Origin: JBFMFH01 sp040752275
Lineage (GTDB): Bacteria; Acidobacteriota; Vicinamibacteria; Vicinamibacterales; JAKQTR01
NCBI GenBank assembly: GCA_040752275.1
Contig: JBFMFH010000090.1
Location: 1-57,929 of the forward strand
Direction of reading: 5' to 3'
DNA: 57,929 nucleotides
The notes under the pieces: generated by a model
What the model saw: the letters and a program-made list of their open reading frames with translations, nothing else
Told to the model about the DNA's origin: nothing
Database searches by the model: none
Part shown: in pieces, positions 10,360 to 17,690 of the stretch
Numbering within the stretch: position 1 is the stretch's first letter
Layout: every line of letters starts with the position of its first letter
Translations under genes and position numbers: made by a program

Positions 10360-11181
10360 CTATCGTGAAGCAATCTCCAACACCGTCTCTCCCACGAGGA
10401 CGGCGGGCATCCCGACATCGATCCTGACTTCGACGCGATAGCTCCCAGGTGGGAGCGGCGGCAGATTCTCGCCGTCCCATACCGGAATGGCGACGTCGCG
10501 TTCACTCTCAGGCAGCACGGGGACGTTCGGCAGGGGAAGCTCACGCGCGACGGATCCATCGGGCCGGTAGACGATCACCGTGCCGCTGGTCCGGACGTGC
10601 ACCTTGCCGAGGTTCTGCAGCGTGGGCACGACGACGGGCGGCCGGTCCTTGACCGAGCGCACCTGCAGGTCGATCAGCTCCAGCCTGGGTACCGGCTTGC
10701 CGACAGTGGCATAGAGCACCGTCGCCACCCGACCGCGAAAGACGACATCACGAGCCCGGGCCGCCGGGTCGGCGCCAGGCGGATCGAACTCGAACATGAC
10801 CGCACTCCGGTACCCGCCGTCGGCCACGTCCTTCGGCACAGTGACGGTGAAGCGAACCGTGGCGGTGACGCCGGGCCCGACCACCTGCTCGACGGGGTTC
10901 AGTCTGATCCAGGCTGTCGCCGAATACGGGGTGTCGGGCTTGGCGAAGGCGAACTGCGGCGTCCCGTCCTTGGAGAGGTACCAGTCGTCGACGCGCGCGT
11001 GAATCCGGATGGCGTTCTCGCCCTCGTTGCGCAGTGTGACCGCCTGGGTATGAGTGGCGCCCGCGCCGAGCTTGAGTTCCACGCGCAGCGGATTGACCTC
11101 GACCGACAGGGCGTCCTGTGCGGACGCACGGCCGCCGATCGCGCCAAGGACCAGGCCCGTCGCGACCGCCGCGACCTTCAC
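10360..11181 (-). CDS. PapD-like periplasmic chaperone-type protein
   Basis: The start is a GTG at 11181, overlapping the stop of subunit D (GTGA). The 273-residue product has a signal peptide ending GRASAQ. An N-terminal immunoglobulin-like domain follows, with the spacing of pilus chaperones (VNPLRVELKLGAGATHTQAV, then LRNEGENAIRIHARVDDW). A second beta domain (about 150-270) includes LQNLGKVHVRTSGTVIVY. Chaperones of the FimC/PapD type hold pilin subunits in the periplasm before export. Its place in an operon with four beta-rich secreted paralogues supports that role. It lacks the clear second-domain motifs of classical FimC, and a structural surface protein with the same fold is the alternative. 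Confidence 0.65.
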   Translation of the reverse strand: MKVAAVATGLVLGAIGGRASAQDALSVEVNPLRVELKLGAGATHTQAVTLRNEGENAIRIHARVDDWYLSKDGTPQFAFAKPDTPYSATAWIRLNPVEQVVGPGVTATVRFTVTVPKDVADGGYRSAVMFEFDPPGADPAARARDVVFRGRVATVLYATVGKPVPRLELIDLQVRSVKDRPPVVVPTLQNLGKVHVRTSGTVIVYRPDGSVARELPLPNVPVLPESERDVAIPVWDGENLPPLPPGSYRVEVRIDVGMPAVLVGETVLEIASR

Positions 11182-11639
11182 ACGGCGGACAGGGTGTACG
11201 TGATGGTGACGCTGTAGGTGCCGACGTTGTATGTCCATGAGTTGACCAGAGAGTAGAAGATCGTGCCCGTCATGTAGACCCACGCATTCCCCGATGCGAC
11301 GAGTTGGGCCACCGTGCTGCTCATGACGCCATCCTGAAAAGGCGGCGCGGGCGTCGCGGTCCAGCTCACATTGGAGATGGGGATGCTCGAGGACCCCGAG
11401 GTGAGGTCTCCGCTGGCGATGACCGTGATCTGCCAGTTCCGCCTCAGGGAGTAGAACGTGATGGTCAGGGGCGGGGCGGCGATGACCGGTGTCGTGTCGG
11501 GGTCCGCAGCGGGGAAGGTCACCGAGCTGGCCGAGAGACTCAGCCCCATGAGTCCCTGCGCCTCGGCTGGCCCGGCCCACAGACCGATCAGCACAGCGGC
11601 GATTCCAGCAGGCAGCGGCCACCTCTTGATGCGGTCCAT
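11178..11639 (-). CDS. Secreted beta-rich fibre-subunit paralogue (subunit D)
   Basis: The start is ATG 11639. The 153-residue product has a clear signal peptide (MDRIKRWPLPAGIAAVLIGL, cleaved after AEA). The mature part is shared with subunits A to C: the strand SLSASSVTFPAADPDTTP, then LTSGSSSIPISNVSWTAT, and the C-terminal block NSWTYNVGTYSVTITYTL. It is the shortest mature domain of the set, with fewer residues between ADPDTTP and the ITV strand. The predicted fold is a beta sandwich. The stop overlaps the GTG of the PapD-like gene, so the two are translationally coupled. Function as a fibre or surface-layer subunit is inferred from context. Confidence 0.7.
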   Translation of the reverse strand: MDRIKRWPLPAGIAAVLIGLWAGPAEAQGLMGLSLSASSVTFPAADPDTTPVIAAPPLTITFYSLRRNWQITVIASGDLTSGSSSIPISNVSWTATPAPPFQDGVMSSTVAQLVASGNAWVYMTGTIFYSLVNSWTYNVGTYSVTITYTLSAV

Positions 11640-11647
11640 GTGGGGTC

Positions 11648-12232
11648 TCACGGGGTCGTCAGCGTGTAGAGCAGCGTGGTTGTAAACGTGCCCGTTGGAT
11701 GCGACCACGAGTTCGTCAACAAGTACGTTTGCAGGCCCGTCCACGCGCCCGAGCCGCTCCAGTTGCCGACTGGCTGCGGCACCGCGGCGCTCATCGTGCC
11801 CAAGGCGGCGAATCCAGGACCCGATCCCGTCCAGTGCAAGGCGGACGCGGGAATGGCGTCGAGACCCGACCGCAGATCGTCGCTTGCGACGACGGTGAGC
11901 GTCACGGGGTCTCCGGCGGACACCGTGGCCCTGACCTGAATCGTGAGCGCGCCGCCGGTGGCGGCCACCTCTGGAACCGTATCCGGATCGGCGGAGGGAA
12001 ACAGAAGCGAACCGCTCGACAACACGAGCTTCGACCGAGCCACGACCGAATGCGAGGCGCTGTGACTGGCGGTTCGGCTCTGTCCGGACGCCGGTGTCTC
12101 CGGGAAGACGATGCCGGCCACGACCGCGCCCAGGACGAGAAACGGACCGGACACCGCCGCGAGCCGCCCGAGCGGCTCGGCCGCTCGCCGGGCCCTCTCC
12201 GTCAGGTCGACGCCCAATCCATGGGTCCGCAT
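11648..12232 (-). CDS. Secreted beta-rich fibre-subunit paralogue (subunit C)
   Basis: I use ATG 12232; a GTG three codons upstream is possible. The 194-residue product has a long charged N-region and a hydrophobic stretch at about 30-50 ending PASGQ, as in a long signal peptide. The mature domain has LLFPSADPDTVPEV, LTVVASDDLRSG, a Trp in SALHWTGSG, and the C-terminal NSWSHPTGTFTTTLLYTL. This is the same pattern as subunits A, B and D. It begins 24 nt downstream of subunit B and ends 9 nt before subunit D. Compared with A and B, the segment before ADPDT is longer and Ser/His-rich (SRTASHSASHS), which may matter for polymer interactions. Confidence 0.7.
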   Translation of the reverse strand: MRTHGLGVDLTERARRAAEPLGRLAAVSGPFLVLGAVVAGIVFPETPASGQSRTASHSASHSVVARSKLVLSSGSLLFPSADPDTVPEVAATGGALTIQVRATVSAGDPVTLTVVASDDLRSGLDAIPASALHWTGSGPGFAALGTMSAAVPQPVGNWSGSGAWTGLQTYLLTNSWSHPTGTFTTTLLYTLTTP

Positions 12233-12255
12233 GGCCCGCACATCCCGCGTATCGG

Positions 12256-12771
12256 TCACTGGGCCGTGAGCGTGTAGGTGGCCGTTGTCGAGTAGGTCCC
12301 GGTGGCGTAGGCCCAACTGTTGGCCAGCTGATAGGTCTGGGTGCCGGTTCGGCTGCCCGCGCCGATCCAGCTCCCGACCACCTGTGCCGCGGCCGTGCTG
12401 AGCGTTCCAGGCAGGAATCCCGCTCCCGTGGCCGTCCACGAGACGTTCGAGGCGGCAATGATGTTGGCGCCCGACGTCAGGTCCCCAATCGCCATGACCG
12501 TCAGGGTCACCGGGCCCCCCGTGGCGGTCCTCGCCTTGGTCGCGATCGTGAGCGCGCCTTCGCTTGCGGTGATGCTCGGTACCGTATCGGGGTCGGCGTT
12601 CGGGAACGAGACGGTCGAACCGCTCAGGGTCAGCTTTGCGACCGCTGCCACGCTCACCGACACACTCACCGTGCCGGTCGTCGTGCCGGCTCCCGGGGAG
12701 GCGGGCAGCGCCAGAACGAGAAGGGCGGCAATCGAGGCGATGGCGCGTGTCACGGCAGTGTGTCTCCTCAC
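12256..12771 (-). CDS. Secreted beta-rich fibre-subunit paralogue (subunit B)
   Basis: The GTG start at 12771 overlaps the stop of the outer-membrane protein gene (GTGA). The 171-residue product has a signal peptide (to about residue 28). An alternating hydrophobic strand, TVSVSVSVAAVAKLTL, comes next, which looks like the N-terminal donor-strand extension of pilins. The common domain follows: VSFPNADPDTVPSITA, LTSGANIIAASNVSWTATG, and the C-terminal NSWAYATGTYSTTATYTL. It is very similar to subunit A over its whole length. Polymerisation by donor-strand exchange would explain the strand and the PapD-like partner, but this is inference from pattern only. Confidence 0.72.
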   Translation of the reverse strand: MRRHTAVTRAIASIAALLVLALPASPGAGTTTGTVSVSVSVAAVAKLTLSGSTVSFPNADPDTVPSITASEGALTIATKARTATGGPVTLTVMAIGDLTSGANIIAASNVSWTATGAGFLPGTLSTAAAQVVGSWIGAGSRTGTQTYQLANSWAYATGTYSTTATYTLTAQ

Positions 12772-15700
12772 TCGCGCTTCTTCGGAGGAAAGACCTTCCG
12801 GATCTCCGGGCGCATCTCCATCCGGATCAGGTAGACGAGCTGGCGCGCCGGCTCGTCCCGCGTCAGTTCGACCTCGATCGCGGCGTCGCCGATGAGCTGC
12901 GTGCCCTCCGGCAACGACGGCGCAAGCACCTCGACCCGGTGCGGCCCGATCCGCACGTTGTCGAACCAGAAACGGCCCTCCCTCGTCACCTCCGTGCGAT
13001 CGCCGTCATCCAGCACGAGAACGACACGCTCGACGGGAGTATCGGCTGTGGTCAGGTCTCCGTTGCCGTCCATGTCCTGATACACGACGCCATGAACCGA
13101 ACCCAGCGGGATGAGGCCGAACTGCACGTCATAGACACCCTTCGGGGGCACCGAGACCGTCCGCCGAACCTCGGCCGGCGGGTCGTAGATGGCCGGCACC
13201 GTCGAGATGTCGACGGCGACCACCTGGGCGCCCGCGGGGACCGAGTCGACCGCGAAGCGGCCGTCTCCGCCCGCTGTGGCGGATGCGGCCGGTCCTGCCG
13301 AGATGGCGACTCCGGCGACCGGCTCCTCATCGAGGTCGGCGACGCCGTTGCCGTTCCAGTCGGCGAAGACCAGGCCCGTGATGCGGCCGGTCGGGCCACG
13401 GTATGGCGTGATGCCCGGTGCCGAGGGAAGGCGGACACTGCCGAAGGTGAAGGACCGCGTCAGGCGAATCAGCGCCCGGGTCACCCACGGGCTGGCGCCG
13501 GGAACGGCCTCGAAGGGCGTGTGATCGACGTACACGTCGAGCGAGAGGTAGGTCCTCGCCGTGAGCCGGCCGGAGACGGCCGCCGAGAGCGACTTCCGGC
13601 GAACGATACGGCCGGCCAGCCAGTCCCGCGTGCGGCCGGTCGCGCCCTCGAGGCGGACAAAGAGGCCACCGAGTGGCACCTGACCACCGGCACCGGCCTG
13701 CCACAGCGTCTGGCCATCGCCTGTCCGATCAGCGCGCTCGGAGTAGAGACCCTGGCCAAACAGCTGCACGCCGCCGGGGAACGTGAGGTACAACTGTCCC
13801 GACCCATCGTGCTGGGTGAAGCCGGATCCTTCCGGTCCCGCGTCCACATTGGAGCGGCGCTCGTAGCGGGCGACGACGTTGCCTCCCCGGAAGCGTACGT
13901 TCCAGTCGGCCGCGACGACGCCCGTGTCGGTCGCGAACCCATCGCCGAACTTCGATGGGTGAATCTCCCGGCCTCCGGCGTCGACACGCACCCCGAAGGT
14001 CGACCAGCTTCCGGATCCCAGGCGCAGGCCCGCGTGAGCGCGCGCCGACGTGCCCGGCGGGAGAAACACGCTCGCCCGTTCGGCCGCATCGGGGTCGAGA
14101 CCCGTTCTCGCGTAGTCGGCGCCGCCGTAGAGGCGGAGCCGGTTGTGGAGCGACCACTCGCCGGCCAGGAACACGCTCTCGCGGTCGTTGTAGGGGTAGT
14201 TCCCAACGGCGTAGTGACCCAGCGCGAGCCGTGAAGCGTTGAGCTGCAGCCAGCCGCGGCTGCCCGACCATGTCGCGCCAATCAGGCCCGAGACGTCACG
14301 CTCGGTCGCGTCAGACCCCGTCCGCCGGAAGGCCGAGTACCCGGCGTCGACGGCCACCTGGAGCGATGAGAACGGCCGGTAGCGCAACCCGCCGCCGGCC
14401 TCCGTGCTCGCTTCGACGAGCGACGTGTAGGCGACCGGGTTGGTGCCGGCGACGTCACTGGCGCGCGCGTAGAGGTCGAGCGACGGGCGCAGCCGATGCG
14501 AGACCGCGAACTGCGCAAGATGTTGGCCCATCGGCAGGGTATCGGTGCCGAAGATGTTCCGCCGGGCGGTGAGCCGCGCCGACGAGACGAGCAGGGAGGT
14601 CGTTCGGTTCAGTGCCTGTACCGAGACGCCGCGCAGGTTGATGGGGGGCGCAAAGAGATTGGCAAAGCCGAAATCCGGCGCGACCGGTGTCGTCCAGGTG
14701 TCGCCGGCGTTGAGCGTCCACCTCAGACCCGCTGCCTGGAATCCGTCGATCCGGACGAGGCCCCGGCCGACCACCGGGCGATCGTCTCGCGTGGTGACGT
14801 CGACGTCGGCGTACAGCTGGGCGGCTCCGGGACCCGGACGGGAGAACTGGATGCCGAGGTCGGGCACGACGTGCTGAGCCGTGCCGATCCGGGCCTCGTC
14901 GCCGGTCAGCACCTGCGCGGCTGCGGCGACCTGCACGGTCGTCTGCCTGACCGCAGGCGCGGAACCGGGGATCTCAGCGAACAGCAGCGGCACGGGCGGC
15001 AACGGCGAGCGGTCGGCGGTGCGGTCTTGCGGCTGTGCCAGCCGACTCGGTAGTTGCAGGGCGGGCGCCAGCTCCGCATAGGCAGCCGTACGCGGGCGCG
15101 ACGGGAGCAGTGCCCGACGTGCGGTCGCGAGCGAGGCGAGCATCACCGACTGGGATTCGGGAGCCACGCCGACACCGGGCGGCCACCGCTCCCCGGCCGG
15201 GGCGGCGTTGTCCGACACTCCAGGGACGTCGGGCCCGGGCGGAGGGGGACCCGCATTCCCCCAGCCGGCTACGACCGTGAGCAACTGGGCTCCTCGAAGG
15301 GTCGTGGGCACCGGGCCGACGGCCTCCGGAGACGGACGCCAAGTTGAGGCCAGGGCGGCGGGAGGCGCGGCAGCAGGGAGAGGCGCTCCGGCGGATGCCG
15401 CCACGGCGTCACGGCAGGTGACAACCAGCCGGGCGGGCGCGTCGCGGAGTTCCCCGGAACAACGGTCGACCCCAGCTCCCTCGATGACGATTCGCGTGAT
15501 GCGGTTGGGATGGTGGCCGAGTCGCATCCGTGTGACGGGTCCACCATCGAAGGCCACAACGGCGTTGCGCAGCCCGGCGGGAGTGCGCGTGTCGTACAGA
15601 TCGAAGTACAACCGAGGCGGATCGGACAGCCTGACTTCGTGGAACCATACCGGGCGATCGAGATCGACCTGCAGCGTCGTTCCGCCAGGAACCAGGTCCT

Positions 15701-16256
15701 GCCGGATGCCGCTCACACTTCGGGTCGTTGCCGCGATCAGTCCGCTGATGCGGCCCACGTGGTCCTTGGCCTTGGCGACATACGCACTGTGCGGATGGTC
15801 GCGGACGAGCGAGCCGAGCAGCCTGAGCGCCGTCTGGCGGTCGCGCTCCTCGCCAAAGACCGCGAAGGCGTCTGCCGAGAGCTCACCGCCCAGCCACAAG
15901 GCGGTGTCGGCGTAGCCGCTCTTCGGGTCCTGGACGGCTTTCTCGTAGGCGGCGACCGCGGCGCGCATCAGCCGCAGCGTGGACGACGCGGTCTTGCCCG
16001 GAGAGACCAGTGCTTCACGGGCCTGCCGGTCGCGTGCCCGGGCCGTGCTGAACAGGTCGCGGGCCGGCTGAGCCTCGACCGGGTTCCACGAGGCCCCAAT
16101 CAACACGGCCGACAGGAGCAGCGCCCGTCGACGTGCTCCGGAGCAGCCCGCAGGCCGAGACACACCCGCCCGGCGTCGGCCCTCGTCGCCTTCGCGGCGC
16201 GGGTGCCGAACGCCCGGCCGGCGCCGGGCCCGCCCGGTGCGTGTGTCGTCCCGCAT
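12768..16256 (-). CDS. Outer-membrane barrel protein with AMIN-like and SdrD-B-like domains (possible fibre exporter)
   Basis: The 1162-residue product has a long basic N-terminus. A GTG 31 codons in (MSRPAGCSGARRR...) would give a more normal signal peptide cleaved after PVEA, so the start is uncertain. In order it has a helical TPR-like segment (about 65-170), an AMIN-like beta domain (about 180-270: RPVWFHEVRLSDPPRLYFDL), a Pro/Ala linker and a long region (about 420-950) of alternating aromatic strands typical of an outer-membrane barrel. Two Asp-rich SdrD-B or CarboxypepD-like domains follow (FADWNGNGVADLDEEPVAGV; YQDMDGNGDLTTADTPV). Encoded among the subunit genes and before the PapD-like gene, it is the natural candidate for the export pore. 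It shows no recognisable PapC usher motif. Confidence 0.7.
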   Translation of the reverse strand: MRDDTRTGRARRRPGVRHPRREGDEGRRRAGVSRPAGCSGARRRALLLSAVLIGASWNPVEAQPARDLFSTARARDRQAREALVSPGKTASSTLRLMRAAVAAYEKAVQDPKSGYADTALWLGGELSADAFAVFGEERDRQTALRLLGSLVRDHPHSAYVAKAKDHVGRISGLIAATTRSVSGIRQDLVPGGTTLQVDLDRPVWFHEVRLSDPPRLYFDLYDTRTPAGLRNAVVAFDGGPVTRMRLGHHPNRITRIVIEGAGVDRCSGELRDAPARLVVTCRDAVAASAGAPLPAAAPPAALASTWRPSPEAVGPVPTTLRGAQLLTVVAGWGNAGPPPPGPDVPGVSDNAAPAGERWPPGVGVAPESQSVMLASLATARRALLPSRPRTAAYAELAPALQLPSRLAQPQDRTADRSPLPPVPLLFAEIPGSAPAVRQTTVQVAAAAQVLTGDEARIGTAQHVVPDLGIQFSRPGPGAAQLYADVDVTTRDDRPVVGRGLVRIDGFQAAGLRWTLNAGDTWTTPVAPDFGFANLFAPPINLRGVSVQALNRTTSLLVSSARLTARRNIFGTDTLPMGQHLAQFAVSHRLRPSLDLYARASDVAGTNPVAYTSLVEASTEAGGGLRYRPFSSLQVAVDAGYSAFRRTGSDATERDVSGLIGATWSGSRGWLQLNASRLALGHYAVGNYPYNDRESVFLAGEWSLHNRLRLYGGADYARTGLDPDAAERASVFLPPGTSARAHAGLRLGSGSWSTFGVRVDAGGREIHPSKFGDGFATDTGVVAADWNVRFRGGNVVARYERRSNVDAGPEGSGFTQHDGSGQLYLTFPGGVQLFGQGLYSERADRTGDGQTLWQAGAGGQVPLGGLFVRLEGATGRTRDWLAGRIVRRKSLSAAVSGRLTARTYLSLDVYVDHTPFEAVPGASPWVTRALIRLTRSFTFGSVRLPSAPGITPYRGPTGRITGLVFADWNGNGVADLDEEPVAGVAISAGPAASATAGGDGRFAVDSVPAGAQVVAVDISTVPAIYDPPAEVRRTVSVPPKGVYDVQFGLIPLGSVHGVVYQDMDGNGDLTTADTPVERVVLVLDDGDRTEVTREGRFWFDNVRIGPHRVEVLAPSLPEGTQLIGDAAIEVELTRDEPARQLVYLIRMEMRPEIRKVFPPKKRE

Positions 16257-16710
16257 GAGTCAGTGCACCGCGGTGCCCGTCCCGTCGCCTCGGGCAGTCC
16301 CCCGGGGCGACGTCTGTCCACGTCGTCGCACCCGGGTGCCCGTCCCGTTGCCTCCGGCGGTCCCCCGGGGCTGAAGCCCCCGGGGCGACGTCTGTCCACG
16401 TCGTTCGACGCCGTCCTCGTGGGCGAACGGTTTCAGCCGATGCCTGTCCACGTAGGCCCAAGGCTTTGGCCCTGGGAACTGGGCACGGGGCGCGACGCGA
16501 TCCGCCCCGGAGCGGCCTGGGACGCGGCCCCAGGTCGACAAGCGCAGATCGCCGCCCGACAGGGGCGCCCGTTGTGTGGTGTATCGGCCCGGATTGCAGG
16601 TCGGTGCAGCCGGCTGGCTGGCAGGAGGATGGCGGCAGCCCGGGTAGCCCAGGACTGCCGCCACGATGCTCGGCGGCGAGTATCTCCCCGGCTTGGGGGC
16701 GCTGCCAACC
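16257..16710. other. Gene-free gap inside the fibre operon, rich in short repeats
   Basis: No supported gene lies in these 454 nt between subunit A and the barrel protein. The left part holds the two-copy GC-rich repeat at 16272-16404. An imperfect palindrome around GGCCCAAGGCTTTGGCC follows near 16456. The right part has no recognised signal. The gap may contain a processing site or promoter that sets the subunit A to exporter ratio; I see no clear -10/-35 pair. Confidence 0.5.
16272..16404. repeat. Two direct copies of a GC-rich REP-like unit
   Basis: The unit runs GGTGCCCGTCCCGT...GACGTCTGTCCACGTCGT and occurs at 16272-16326 and 16335-16404. The second copy carries a 15-nt insertion that creates CCCCCGGGG-CTGAAG-CCCCCGGGG, which can fold back on itself. 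Such palindrome-bearing units are typical of dispersed intergenic repeats (REP-like). Whether it recurs elsewhere in the genome cannot be seen here. Confidence 0.75.
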
Positions 16711-17223
16711 TTACGGCGAGGTCAGCGTGTAGGTCGCCGCAGCCGAATAGCTGCCCGTCTTGTAGCTCCAGCTGTTCGCCAGGGCGAAAGTGACCGTCCC
16801 GGAGCGGTTGCCCGAGTCGGTCCACGAGCCCACCGACTGCGCGGCGGTCTTGCTCATCGTCCCGGCGACGAAGCCCGTGCCGCTGGCAGTCCAGGTGACG
16901 TTCGAGATCGCGATGGTGTCGGTCCCGCTCACGAGGTCTGCCGCCGCCAGCAGCGTCAGCGTGATCGAACTGCCGTTGCTGGTCTTGCCCTTGGCGGTGA
17001 TCGTGACGGCACCCTCAGTCGCGGTGATGCTGGGCGTCGTGTCCGGGTCTGCGTCGGCGAACGACACCGTCGCGGCGCTCAACGACAGCTTGGCGGTGGC
17101 GCTGACGGTAGCTGACACCGTCACGTTGCTGGTGGCGGTCGCGGCCATCAGGGGCTGCGAGAGAGCAAGCCCGAGCACCGCGACATACAGCAGCAGGACC
17201 CGTGTTCTTGGAACTGCCTTCAT
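16711..17223 (-). CDS. Secreted beta-rich fibre-subunit paralogue (subunit A, probable major subunit)
   Basis: The ATG at 17223 overlaps the stop of the HTH_17 gene (ATGA). The 170-residue product has a signal peptide ending PLMA. The alternating strand NVTVSATVSATAKLSL follows, then VSFADADPDTTPSITA, VSGTDTIAISNVTWTASG and the C-terminal NSWSYKTGSYSAAATYTL. It is the first subunit in the operon, directly behind the strongest promoter in the region, and is separated from the other genes by a 454-nt gap. This suggests the highest expression, as for a major pilin (inference). No cysteines remain in the mature part, so any fibre would be held by strand contacts rather than disulfides. Confidence 0.72.
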   Translation of the reverse strand: MKAVPRTRVLLLYVAVLGLALSQPLMAATATSNVTVSATVSATAKLSLSAATVSFADADPDTTPSITATEGAVTITAKGKTSNGSSITLTLLAAADLVSGTDTIAISNVTWTASGTGFVAGTMSKTAAQSVGSWTDSGNRSGTVTFALANSWSYKTGSYSAAATYTLTSP

Positions 17224-17519
17224 CGTTCTGCTCCGTTGATCGAACCCCCGTCAGTTCCGGGGGGCACGCGAGGTTGGTGACGACCGCTGCCAGCCGAGCG
17301 TGCCGCGGACAGGCATTGGTCCCAGGGAGGCGCCGGCTGCTGATGCCGGAGCCACTCGTCGAGGGCCGTCCGACTGACTCGCCATTGCCGGCCAACCCGG
17401 ACCGCCGGGAGCTGTCCGCCTCGCATGAGGCGGTACAGGGTCCGTGCGGTGACCCGGAGGTAGCCGAGCACCTCCGGTGGGGTGAGCAGGCCGTGGTCGT
17501 GCGGGTGCAAGGCGGCCAT
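17220..17519 (-). CDS. HTH_17 (excisionase/MerR-like) DNA-binding protein, fibre operon regulator
   Basis: I choose ATG 17519 because AGGAG lies 7 nt upstream; an in-frame ATG at 17564 would sit on the -10 element of the promoter. The 99-residue protein is essentially one winged HTH_17 domain (about 10-60: LTPPEVLGYLRVTARTLYRL, then AVRVGRQWRVSRTALDEWL) and a short unstructured tail. Its HTH is closely related to that of the HTH-REC protein at 17691-18293. The first gene of an operon under a promoter with palindromic elements suggests autoregulation and control of the subunit genes. Such domains are common in excisionases, but no integrase or attachment site is nearby. Confidence 0.75.
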   Translation of the reverse strand: MAALHPHDHGLLTPPEVLGYLRVTARTLYRLMRGGQLPAVRVGRQWRVSRTALDEWLRHQQPAPPWDQCLSAARSAGSGRHQPRVPPGTDGGSINGAER

Positions 17520-17537
17520 TACTGAACTCCTAAGTCC

Positions 17538-17557
17538 GTCTATCGAACGAACATGAC
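17538..17557. promoter_or_regulatory. GAACGAACA element downstream of the fibre promoter
   Basis: GTCTATCGAACGAACATGAC overlaps the probable transcription start of the HTH_17 gene. It matches 9599-9618 (GTCTATGGACGAACACACTA), upstream of subunit E, with one single-base gap. A protein bound here would block initiation or early elongation. The HTH_17 or HTH-REC proteins are the obvious candidate binders (inference). Confidence 0.5.
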
Positions 17558-17560
17558 TAT

Positions 17561-17589
17561 ACAATAGGCGCCATTTGGCGTCTTGTCAA
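17561..17589 (-). promoter_or_regulatory. Strong sigma70-type promoter for the fibre operon
   Basis: On the minus strand TTGACA (17589-17584) is followed after exactly 17 nt by TATTGT (17566-17561). The spacer contains the imperfect palindrome GACGCC-AAAT-GGCGCC. Upstream of the -35 lies TTGACTATTATTGTCA (17597-17612), a TGAC-N7-GTCA palindrome. The region is unusually AT-rich for this genome. Just downstream of the -10 is the GAACGAACA element that also occurs at 9.6 kb. Confidence 0.75.
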
Positions 17590-17690
17590 GACCAAATTGA
17601 CTATTATTGTCATTTCGTGTCATGTCGCGAACAGGCGTCAGCCGTCCGCTGACGGGCGACAAGAGTAGTGGCCAGCCCGGCTGAGGTGCG

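Noticed and set aside
12768..16256. Classical PapC-type usher
   Set aside because: No usher N-terminal domain or plug motifs seen; N-terminus is TPR/AMIN-like and the C-terminus is SdrD-B-like instead.
9709..17223. WxL-type or DUF916 cell-wall system
   Set aside because: The subunits have a W in a WTA context, but no WxL pair, and the outer-membrane barrel excludes a Gram-positive wall system.
17220..17519. HTH_17 protein as excisionase of a mobile element
   Set aside because: No integrase, attachment-site pair or transposase is in the window; the gene is coupled by ATGA to subunit A and resembles the HTH of the neighbouring response regulator.
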